A stretch of 33,662 bases of DNA from Verrucomicrobiota bacterium. GTDB lineage: Bacteria > Verrucomicrobiota > Verrucomicrobiia > Verrucomicrobiales > Verrucomicrobiaceae. Numbering within the stretch: position 1 is the stretch's first letter; each line of letters begins with the position of its first letter. The stretch lies in the NCBI GenBank assembly GCA_963204975.1, contig CAUJJC010000274.1, positions 1-33,662 of the forward strand, written 5' to 3'. The notes below the pieces were generated by a model. That model made no database searches. It had not been told where the DNA came from and saw nothing but the letters and a program-made list of their open reading frames with translations. Made by a program: the position numbers and the translations under genes. Below, in pieces: positions 7,564 through 14,003 of this stretch.

Positions 7564-8875
7564 CACTGGGAGCAACCGAGTCGTCCACAGGTCCATCTTG
7601 CTTCTGGACAGAACCTGACAGCTCCTCCACCCGCCGCGCGATGAAGTCGCGCTCGGCAGGGAGTTGGGCAATGTCCCCAGCCTGCCTGAAATGTGCTAGC
7701 GCTTCGGTGGTGCGTCCAAGCTGGGCGGTGAAGGTGCCTCGGATGGCGTGGTAGAGGTGCCAGGCTTGCAAGGTGGCGCGGTCCTTGATGGCATCGAGTG
7801 CAGCGAGACCTTGCTGCGGACCATGAACACGACCAACGGCGACGGCACGGTTCATCTCGATAACAGACGAAGACGCTAGCGTGATGAGATGATCGTAAAG
7901 ACTCAGGATGCGTGGCCAGTCCGTGCTGGCATCATCAGCCGCGAGACAATGACTGGCTGCGATGGCGGCTTCGAGATGAAAGGCGCTAATGCTTTCGCCT
8001 CGTGCTGCAAGAGCAAGGTGGCGTGCGCCTTGCTGGATGAGCCCGGCATCCCAGGAACTTCGGTTCTGTTCATGCAGGCGCAGCAAGTTGCCAGCATCAT
8101 CAGTGCGTGCTGTAAGCCGTGAGGCATTGAAACACATGAGCGCCAGCAGGGCATGTGTGCGTGGCTCGCTAACAACGGGATGAGCAGCGAGCAAGTGCAT
8201 CATTCGGATCGCTTCGTGGCAAAGCTCATCGCGAATGAGGCGGTCGCCGGAGGAGGCTTTGTAGCCTTCGTTGAAGAGCAAATACAACGCAGCGAGCACC
8301 CCATCGAGGCGCTGTGGCAGCTCGCTGGCATCCGGCACAGCAAAGGGCAGCCGCAGGTCACGGATAAGCTGTCGCGCCCGCACGAGACGTTTCGCGATGG
8401 CAGCCTCACTGGTGAGAAAAGCAGCACCGATTTCCGCAGGGCTCAGTCCACACACCGTGCGCAGGGCGAGTGCAAGCTGGGCCTCAATGGAGAGCTGCGG
8501 ATGAAAGCAGACGAAGAGCATGCGCAGTGTGTCATCGCTGATCTCGGACTCGTCAGGTGGTTCATCACGCGTGAGCCACCGCTCCTGCTCAGCGGTGATC
8601 TGGGCTTCCTTGCGCTGCCAGTTTTGTTCACGCCGCAAAGCATCAAGCGCAAGGTTTTTAGCCGCCTGCGTGAGCCATGCGGCGGGATTCTCGGGGATGC
8701 CGCGATAGGGCCAGGTTTGAAGCGCGCGCACGAGCGCTTCCTGCACCACATCTTCCGCGAGTTGCAGTCTATGCGTGCCGAGATGAGCGGCGAGCGATGC
8801 CACCAAACGAGCGCCTTCGTGACGGAACAGGTCATCCGCCACGCCACTGGGACTGCGCTCACCTGGGCGGCTCAT
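7559..8875 (-). CDS. ECF42-type RNA polymerase sigma factor with long C-terminal extension
   Basis: A sigma-70-family ECF factor of 438 residues, more than twice the usual ECF length. Sigma region 2 occupies about 12-80 (RLQLAEDVVQEALVRALQTW, then NPAAWLTQAAKNLALDALRR). Region 4 is at about 125-170 (ALRTVCGLSPAEIGAAFLTS, then AIAKRLVRAR). The remainder (about 185-425) is the helical DUF6596/TPR-like extension typical of ECF42 (LFNEGYKASSG, EPRTHALLALMCFNASR, YDHLITLASSSVIEMNRAVA). In this group there is normally no anti-sigma factor; the extension itself is thought to control activity, and YCII/DGPF-type proteins are the usual partners. That matches the context: it is the last gene of the cluster starting at 10504. 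Its ATG overlaps the TfoX-like stop by 4 bp. The gene ends 57 bp from the convergent protease gene. Confidence 0.94.
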   Translation of the reverse strand: MSRPGERSPSGVADDLFRHEGARLVASLAAHLGTHRLQLAEDVVQEALVRALQTWPYRGIPENPAAWLTQAAKNLALDALRREQNWQRKEAQITAEQERWLTRDEPPDESEISDDTLRMLFVCFHPQLSIEAQLALALRTVCGLSPAEIGAAFLTSEAAIAKRLVRARQLIRDLRLPFAVPDASELPQRLDGVLAALYLLFNEGYKASSGDRLIRDELCHEAIRMMHLLAAHPVVSEPRTHALLALMCFNASRLTARTDDAGNLLRLHEQNRSSWDAGLIQQGARHLALAARGESISAFHLEAAIAASHCLAADDASTDWPRILSLYDHLITLASSSVIEMNRAVAVGRVHGPQQGLAALDAIKDRATLQAWHLYHAIRGTFTAQLGRTTEALAHFRQAGDIAQLPAERDFIARRVEELSGSVQKQDGPVDDSVAPSA

Positions 8876-9228
8876 GGGGCTCGCCTTGAACGTTTCTTTG
8901 CGATGGCGGCTCTGGGATTGAACTCCAGCGCGAGATCCATCCAGTGCCGGAGCTGATCCTCGGAGTCGAGGTGGGCTACATGGACAAAAACAAAGCCCTT
9001 CATCGAGCGTCCCGTGAACTCCATCGGAGAACAGCCCGGTTGTTTCAATGCCTTCTCATGCACGGCGGGGTCGAGCCGGACCATCAGCTCCGCCTTCACC
9101 ACGCCGAGACACATTTTATCATTCACCATGAAGCAGAGGCCACCAAACATGGCCTTGGCGTAAAAGGTCGCGCGCCTAGCGGTGAGCATATCTGTCACGC
9201 GATCTGCGAGGGCGGTATCGTAAGCCAT
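8872..9228 (-). CDS. TfoX/Sxy N-terminal domain protein
   Basis: A 118-residue protein consisting only of the TfoX N-terminal domain. The signature is RRATFYAKAMFGGLCFMVNDKMCLGVV, followed by strands MVRLDP and the C-terminal FVHVAHLDSEDQLRHWMDLA. In enterobacteria TfoX/Sxy is a competence co-regulator of two domains; single-domain members are widespread, of unknown role, and are often seen beside ECF or SRPBCC genes. The ATG at 9228 is chosen because homology begins there (AYDTALADRV); a longer frame to 9309 would run into the preceding gene. It starts 17 bp after that gene's stop, and its own stop overlaps the sigma start (ATGA), so production of the two is probably linked. The tail is basic (AIAKKRSRRAP). 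Confidence 0.9.
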   Translation of the reverse strand: MAYDTALADRVTDMLTARRATFYAKAMFGGLCFMVNDKMCLGVVKAELMVRLDPAVHEKALKQPGCSPMEFTGRSMKGFVFVHVAHLDSEDQLRHWMDLALEFNPRAAIAKKRSRRAP

Positions 9229-9245
9229 GAGGTCGAAAGATAGCT

Positions 9246-9698
9246 TTACTCTTCTGCGGGCGGTCCGCCTTCGACAAGGTTCGCCAGATGCAGCAGCGAC
9301 TCCTGCCAACCGAGATAGCAGGCTTCCTCTGGAATCACAGCGGGCACACCCGCTTGCGTGACGCTCAACTCGGTGCCGCAGGAGACGGCTTTGAGCTTCA
9401 CCGTCACCTCAATGGTGCCAGGCAGGTTCGGATCATCAAAGACGTCGTTGTAGCGGAGCCGTTCGTTCGGCACGAGTTCGATATACTCGCCACCAAAAGC
9501 ATGCGTGTGACCGTTGTTGAACTGCGTGAAAGCCATCTTGAAAGTGCCGCCGACTTTGGCGTCGAGATGGAAGACCTTGCACAGGAAGCCATTCGGCGGC
9601 AGCCAGCGGCTCAGAGCGTCAGGATCGAGGAAGGCTTTGTAAACAAGCTCGGGCGTGCATTTGAGCACGCGATGGAGGCGGATGGTGTGGGTGTTCAT
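9246..9698 (-). CDS. SRPBCC / AHSA1-like domain protein
   Basis: A 150-residue START-like fold protein. The pattern of AHSA1 relatives is clear: RVLKCTPELVYKAFLDPDALSRWLPP at the N-terminus, a central GGTFKMAF, then GGEYIELVPNERLRYND and the C-terminal helix YLGWQESLLHLANLVEG. Members bind small hydrophobic ligands or act as accessory proteins, and many stand next to ECF sigma genes. There is no signal peptide. It lies third in the minus-strand sigma cluster, 24 bp after the DUF1428-like gene and 17 bp before the TfoX-domain gene. Its ligand cannot be told from the sequence. Confidence 0.92.
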   Translation of the reverse strand: MNTHTIRLHRVLKCTPELVYKAFLDPDALSRWLPPNGFLCKVFHLDAKVGGTFKMAFTQFNNGHTHAFGGEYIELVPNERLRYNDVFDDPNLPGTIEVTVKLKAVSCGTELSVTQAGVPAVIPEEACYLGWQESLLHLANLVEGGPPAEE

Positions 9699-9722
9699 GG
9701 AGTGCGTGTTGGCACTTGGGAG

Positions 9723-10094
9723 CTATTCATTAACGATGGTGCGAAAGCCGCCGAAGGCCATGCGCTGGCAGTCGAAGATGGCAGCCGTGTCGGTGCACAT
9801 GCTGCTGATTCGTTCGTCGGCCATGATCTTGGCATTAGCGGCATCACGGGCTGCCTTGTCTGCAAAGATAGCAAAGGCAAAGATGACGGTTTCATCTTCC
9901 TTCGCTTCCGTCGTGGCGACAAAGGAGCGGCAGAAATCGGTGCTAAGGTCATCGGCGGCGGCCTCGACATAATGCAGGGCTCCGTGTTCTGTCCAAATGG
10001 CAGCAGCTTTGGTGGCGAGCTGGCGATACTCTTCCAGCTTGGCCGTGGGCACGGGAAGCAGGAAGCCGTCGAGGTAGGTTCCAGTAAGTTTCAT
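9723..10094 (-). CDS. DUF1428-family protein (ferredoxin-like alpha/beta barrel fold)
   Basis: A 123-residue protein recognisable as DUF1428. It opens YLDGFLLPVPTAKLEEYRQLATKAAAIWTEHGALHYVEA, has a middle strand ETVIFAFAIFADKAARDAANAKIMAD, and ends FDCQRMAFGGFRTIV. The fold expected is a small dimeric alpha/beta barrel like YCII and ABM-type proteins; no enzymatic role is established for the family. It is second in the cluster, 14 bp behind the YCII-like gene. Pairing of two such barrel proteins with ECF42 is commonly seen; both may be targets or sensors of the sigma factor (inference). Confidence 0.92.
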   Translation of the reverse strand: MKLTGTYLDGFLLPVPTAKLEEYRQLATKAAAIWTEHGALHYVEAAADDLSTDFCRSFVATTEAKEDETVIFAFAIFADKAARDAANAKIMADERISSMCTDTAAIFDCQRMAFGGFRTIVNE

Positions 10095-10108
10095 GTGTCT
10101 GATTCAGG

Positions 10109-10504
10109 TTAAGATTGAGCTGCCTTCACATCCGCCATCGGGCGGCAGAGATCGGCGATGGGGCGCACTTCGATCTGGGCACCATGGGCGAGGATAGGAC
10201 AGGCTTGGGCGAGTTTCACCGCTTCATCGGTAGAGGCGACGGCGAGCAGGAAATAACCTGCAATGGCTTCCTTCGACTCGGCAAAGACGCCGTCGGTGAC
10301 GAGTGTTTGCGCCCCGGTAACGAGTTTGCCTTCCTCCATCAGCGGCTGCGCTCCACGGAGGATGCCCTGGCTTTGCAGACCCTCCACCCAGCCGTAGAAA
10401 TCGGTCATGATGCGCTGGAGTTCAGATGGAGAGAAGCCGCTGTTCCAATGGGTGCCGCGGATGAGCAGTAGATGCTCGTTGGTAGGTTGCTGGTTATTGG
10501 TCAT
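10109..10504 (-). CDS. YCII-related (DGPF-type) protein, first gene of sigma cluster
   Basis: A 131-residue YCII-like protein with HLLLIRGTHWNSGFSPSELQRIMTDFYGWVEGLQ, then the GAQTLVTDGVFAESKEAIAGYFLLAVAS stretch typical of the group that accompanies ECF sigma factors (VTDGPF-like motif, here VTDGVF). The last strand is GAQIEVRPI. The start is ATG 10504; a TTG one codon earlier is possible. No Shine-Dalgarno is visible. It is the first of five closely spaced genes ending with the sigma factor, so its upstream region should hold the cluster promoter, probably read by the sigma factor itself in the manner of other ECF systems. Confidence 0.92.
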   Translation of the reverse strand: MTNNQQPTNEHLLLIRGTHWNSGFSPSELQRIMTDFYGWVEGLQSQGILRGAQPLMEEGKLVTGAQTLVTDGVFAESKEAIAGYFLLAVASTDEAVKLAQACPILAHGAQIEVRPIADLCRPMADVKAAQS

Positions 10505-10650
10505 CAAGTTGTTTGAGTTTGTGTGCTGTGACTATTGTCAGCTTTGCAGTGGTGCATGGTTCATGAAATTGAGCGCCCATGCTGGGCATGAGAAACGGCG
10601 TTGGCACCTGCCCACACGGCGAATCCGAAGGGGAGCGGTGCTTTCATAGG
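10505..10650 (-). promoter_or_regulatory. Presumed promoter region of the ECF42 cluster
   Basis: A 146-bp gap between the sulfatase stop and the YCII-like gene. It holds a palindrome TTCATGAA (10560-10567) and a small hairpin GCCCA-TGC-TGGGC (10575-10587), both 55-85 bp ahead of the first start codon. I could not find a convincing -35/-10 pair. The hairpin could equally belong to the end of the sulfatase transcript. Confidence 0.35.
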
Positions 10651-12096
10651 TCACTTTTGCTTGGCCTTGCCCTTCTTGCCCTTGGCTCCCTTGCGAGTGC
10701 CACGTTGATCCATCGGCAGCAGGGCACCGCCACGCTTGTGCATCTCGGCATCGCACAAGGCGCGCATCTTCTGCAAGGCGTCGGCGTGAGTTGGATCGGC
10801 GGCGAAGTTTTTCAACTCATCGCGATCCATTTCGCGGTCGTGGAGGAACTCGTATGCGGGTTTCTGATCGAAGTAGCGCGCATACACGTAGCGCTGATCG
10901 CGGATGCCTTCCCACGTTAGCGAGGGCGCGAGGTCGAGGTGCTCGCAGAAGAAGAACGTGCGCCAGTCCGCGACGCTCTGGCCATCGACGAATGAGCGCA
11001 GGCTACTGCCTTCGTAGCGTGCGGGCTTCTCTACGCTCGCGTAGTCGAGCAGCGTCGCGGGCAGATCGACATTGATCACGAGATCATCGACCACGCGTCC
11101 GCGCTTCTCCTTCGCCACACGCGGGTCATAGATCACCATCGGCACGCGCAGCGACTCCTCGTAGTGCGACCACTTCCCCTGGAAGCCCCGATCACCGAGG
11201 TAGTAGCCATTGTCTGCGGAGTAAACGATGACCGTGTTATCCGCGAGCCCTGCGGCTTCCAGCGCCGCAAGCACTCGCGCGATGCCTTTGTCGATACCGC
11301 TGATCATACGGTAGTAGGCACGCACATTGGTCTCATACTTCTCCGGCGTGTCGTAGCCCCAGAACCAGCGCTCGCGATTGATAGAGTCCTTCAAGAACTG
11401 CGGATGCGCATCGAAGATGGAGGCCGAGCCAAGTCGAGCCGGAGGGATGCTGCGATCTTCATACATGCCATCGGTGGACTGTGGCCAGGGATACAAACCG
11501 ATGCCAGGGCGGTGATCGTTGTCTTCGGCATGAGCGGCATTGAACCACAGATTCAAACAGAAGGGTTTGTCCTTGGGCTGCGACTTGATGAACTCGATGC
11601 CCTTGTCGCACACGATGTCGGTCTCGTGCTTCTTCGTGCCGTCGGGCATCGTCTTGAAATATGGATTCCGCGTCACCGCCTCATAGACATCGTAGTGCTC
11701 CTCGGGCTTGAAGCCGGGCGGCGCGATCATGTGCCACTTGCCGATGTGTCCGGTGCGATAGCCTGCGCCACGCAACACCTCGGGAAACATCGTGCTCAGT
11801 GAATCCTGCTTCACCGTGGGTATCGACTTCGCCTCGGCATGACTGCGTGCCCACTGTCCCGTGAGCACCACTGCACGGCTGACCCAGCACACCGCCGTGG
11901 TGACGTGAGCATTGCTGAAACGCACCCCCTGCTCGGCTAGACGATCAATCGTTGGCGTGCGAACGATGTCATGCCCGGCACAGCTCAACGTGTCGTAGCG
12001 CTGATCGTCGGCGAAGAGGAAGAGGATATTGGGCCGCGGCGCAGCAAAGGAGGCGGTGAGAGTGAGGGCGAGTGATAGCGTGAGCAGAAACTTCAT
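10651..12096 (-). CDS. Secreted formylglycine-dependent sulfatase
   Basis: A type I sulfatase of 481 residues that hydrolyses a sulfate ester, likely on an external glycan. Signal peptide at 1-19 (FLLTLSLALTLTASFAAP). Metal-binding pair in LFADDQR (D30, D31). The modification motif is C70-W-V-S-R74 followed by AVVLTGQ: cysteine, serine and arginine are in place, but the usual proline at the third position is valine. Further landmarks are HIGKWHM, YSADNGYYLGDRG and GKWSHYEESLRVPM, giving the conserved Asp-Asn and Lys. The C-terminus is very lysine-rich (KGAKGKKGKAKQK). It is divergent from the YjbR-like gene and stands alone on its strand, with the sigma cluster 146 bp downstream. No sulfatase-maturing enzyme gene is in the window, so modification must come from elsewhere in the genome. 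Confidence 0.94.
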   Translation of the reverse strand: MKFLLTLSLALTLTASFAAPRPNILFLFADDQRYDTLSCAGHDIVRTPTIDRLAEQGVRFSNAHVTTAVCWVSRAVVLTGQWARSHAEAKSIPTVKQDSLSTMFPEVLRGAGYRTGHIGKWHMIAPPGFKPEEHYDVYEAVTRNPYFKTMPDGTKKHETDIVCDKGIEFIKSQPKDKPFCLNLWFNAAHAEDNDHRPGIGLYPWPQSTDGMYEDRSIPPARLGSASIFDAHPQFLKDSINRERWFWGYDTPEKYETNVRAYYRMISGIDKGIARVLAALEAAGLADNTVIVYSADNGYYLGDRGFQGKWSHYEESLRVPMVIYDPRVAKEKRGRVVDDLVINVDLPATLLDYASVEKPARYEGSSLRSFVDGQSVADWRTFFFCEHLDLAPSLTWEGIRDQRYVYARYFDQKPAYEFLHDREMDRDELKNFAADPTHADALQKMRALCDAEMHKRGGALLPMDQRGTRKGAKGKKGKAKQK

Positions 12097-12240
12097 GAGC
12101 AGGGCAGGAGAGGTGGCGAGAATGGCGAGCGAAGCAGGCGACTCAAACGCGAAGCTGCGGGATTTGTGTCAGGTGTTTGAGCTGGGGGCGAACGACAACT
12201 GCGGCTCGACATCAGCCGCCTCCATCGCTTTGATCACGGT

Positions 12241-12597
12241 ATGATTCTTGCCGACTTCTGTGCCCACTGCATGAGCTTGCCCGCCGTTGAAGAGACCACT
12301 CCGTTCGGGCCGGAGGTGTTGGTTTACAAGGTGGGTGGGAAGCTCTTTGCGATTGCCGTTCCCGATGAGGTGCCTCACCGCGTGGCCTTGAAGTGCGATC
12401 CTGAGCGCTCGCTCGATCTGCGCGACCGCTACGAGGACATCGTGCCCGGCTACCACCTCAATAAGAAGCACTGGAACACGATCACCATTGGCGGTCGTGT
12501 GCCCACCAAGCTGATTCGTGAACTGATCGAGCACTCTTATCAACTCGTGGTGGCCTCATTGACGAAGAAGGTGCGTGAGACGTTGGCAAAGTCATGA
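12241..12597 (+). CDS. MmcQ/YjbR-family protein
   Basis: A 118-residue protein with the CyaY-like fold of the YjbR family. Evidence: the FCAHCMSLPAVEETTPFGPEVLVYKVGGKLFAI opening, PHRVALKCDPERSLDLRDRYEDIVPGYHLNKKHWNTI, and the closing helix LIRELIEHSYQLVVASLTKK. The family is described as DNA-binding-like, but no function is settled. The start ATG at 12241 has no Shine-Dalgarno. The stop overlaps the start of the GH32-like gene as ATGA, so the two are probably translated together although there is no obvious functional link. Confidence 0.93.
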   Translation: MILADFCAHCMSLPAVEETTPFGPEVLVYKVGGKLFAIAVPDEVPHRVALKCDPERSLDLRDRYEDIVPGYHLNKKHWNTITIGGRVPTKLIRELIEHSYQLVVASLTKKVRETLAKS

Positions 12598-13946
12598 GCG
12601 CTTTGCTTCAGCGAGTGCTCCTCGTCGTCTGCCTCAGTTCGGCGGTGCTGGCATCCGAGCCTGCCTTTCACTTCAAGCCCGACGACCACGCGTTGGGCGA
12701 TGTGCATCCCTTCATTCATCAAGGGGAATGCTTTCTCTACTATCTGAAACCCGGCACCTATGACTCGATGCTTGCGCGTTCCCACGACTGGCTGCACTGG
12801 ACCTCGCAGCCCATCACTCATGCAACGGTAAAGCCTGGCGATTGGATGTCGCCCTACTTTGTGCTCGGGGTGTTTCGTGATGACAAGGCCAGCGTGTATC
12901 GCAGCTTCTACGGCCATGCGAAGGGACGGATGGCAAGCTCGGAGAGCACCGACTTGCTGACTTGGTCATGTGCACCGCAAGCGCTGCATGTTCCTCCGGC
13001 AGACTACTATGAGCGACGGCGTGACCCCTGCGTGGTCTGGATTCCCGAGTTGAATCAATACGGCTGCGTGATGACCACCTGGATGAAGGGCAAGTCCAAG
13101 GAGCAAGGCGGAGCCATCAGCCTCGCCACGTCTGCCGACTTGAAGCAATGGAAAGACCATGGTCCGATCATTCATCCAGGGAACATCGGTGAGCCCGAGT
13201 GTCCGCAGATGTTTGCTCTCGGGGGGCACTGGTATGTGCTGGCGAGCATCTATGATCGAGCGGTGGGGCGGCCTGTGTATTGGTCGGCTCAGTCGCCCTT
13301 GGGTCCCTGGAGCAGCCAGCGTGCGGGCGAGTTGGATGGCAAGGATCTGTGTGCAGCGCAGATCGCCTTCGATGGCAAGGTGCCCGTGCTCTTTGGGTGG
13401 ATTCCACTTCATCCTGCGAGACCTGGGAAGCAGACCTGGGGCGGACATCTGGCCTTGCCGCGTGAGGTGGTCGCGATGGGTGATGGAATGCTCGGCACGC
13501 GCCTCGCATCGAATCTGACGAAATCATTGGTCGGTCTGTCTTGGACCAAAACTGCTGCGGTCCGCGTCTCTTCCGAGCGGACCTCGCTCGATGGCTCGTG
13601 GAGACATTTGGTTGCTGAACTCTCGTTCGGCTGGCCAAATGCTGGCGGGGAATTGCGCGTGCGTTGCGAGCCCCTGGGCGAGGTGGTTATCAATCGTGCA
13701 GCCCTGCGCCTCCTCGACGCAACGGGCGAGTGCTGGAGCGAGCGAAACCTGCGGCTGGAGGCTGACAAACCCGTCCGCGTTCAGCTCTTCGTCGATGGCG
13801 ACATCATGGAGGTTTTCGTGAACGATTACACCTCACTGGCCGCGCGTCTGCCGCAGCACGATGGGGTGCTGCACTTGTCGATGCAGGCGGATGGAGGTCT
13901 ATGGATGGTGGATGTTCGGACAGCCGAGGCTGCTTCGTGGAGATGA
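12594..13946 (+). CDS. Secreted GH32-like glycoside hydrolase
   Basis: A 450-residue exported protein built like GH32 enzymes (invertase/levanase group): a five-bladed propeller then a beta-sandwich. Signal peptide 1-20 (ALLQRVLLVVCLSSAVLA). The three acidic catalytic positions can be placed: D36 in GDVHPF where classical members have NDPNG, D144 in RRDP, and E202 in EPECP (the acid/base EC motif). The sandwich is marked by LRLEADKPVRVQLFVDGDIMEVFVNDY and ends near VDVRTAE. The RDP and ECP motifs argue for GH32 and against GH43. The substrate need not be a fructan, because the nucleophile motif is unusual. The start overlaps the preceding stop by 4 bp; the propeller/haem gene follows after 57 bp on the same strand. 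Confidence 0.85.
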   Translation: MSALLQRVLLVVCLSSAVLASEPAFHFKPDDHALGDVHPFIHQGECFLYYLKPGTYDSMLARSHDWLHWTSQPITHATVKPGDWMSPYFVLGVFRDDKASVYRSFYGHAKGRMASSESTDLLTWSCAPQALHVPPADYYERRRDPCVVWIPELNQYGCVMTTWMKGKSKEQGGAISLATSADLKQWKDHGPIIHPGNIGEPECPQMFALGGHWYVLASIYDRAVGRPVYWSAQSPLGPWSSQRAGELDGKDLCAAQIAFDGKVPVLFGWIPLHPARPGKQTWGGHLALPREVVAMGDGMLGTRLASNLTKSLVGLSWTKTAAVRVSSERTSLDGSWRHLVAELSFGWPNAGGELRVRCEPLGEVVINRAALRLLDATGECWSERNLRLEADKPVRVQLFVDGDIMEVFVNDYTSLAARLPQHDGVLHLSMQADGGLWMVDVRTAEAASWR

Positions 13947-14003
13947 ATTGCCTGCCCGACGATGGACCGCGCTCCGTCGGTTCGTAGAGGTGGCACGTTC
14001 ATT

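Noticed and set aside
12029-12244. 71-codon plus-strand frame crossing the sulfatase start region
   Set aside because: Overlaps the sulfatase signal-peptide region and has no recognisable feature; likely chance.
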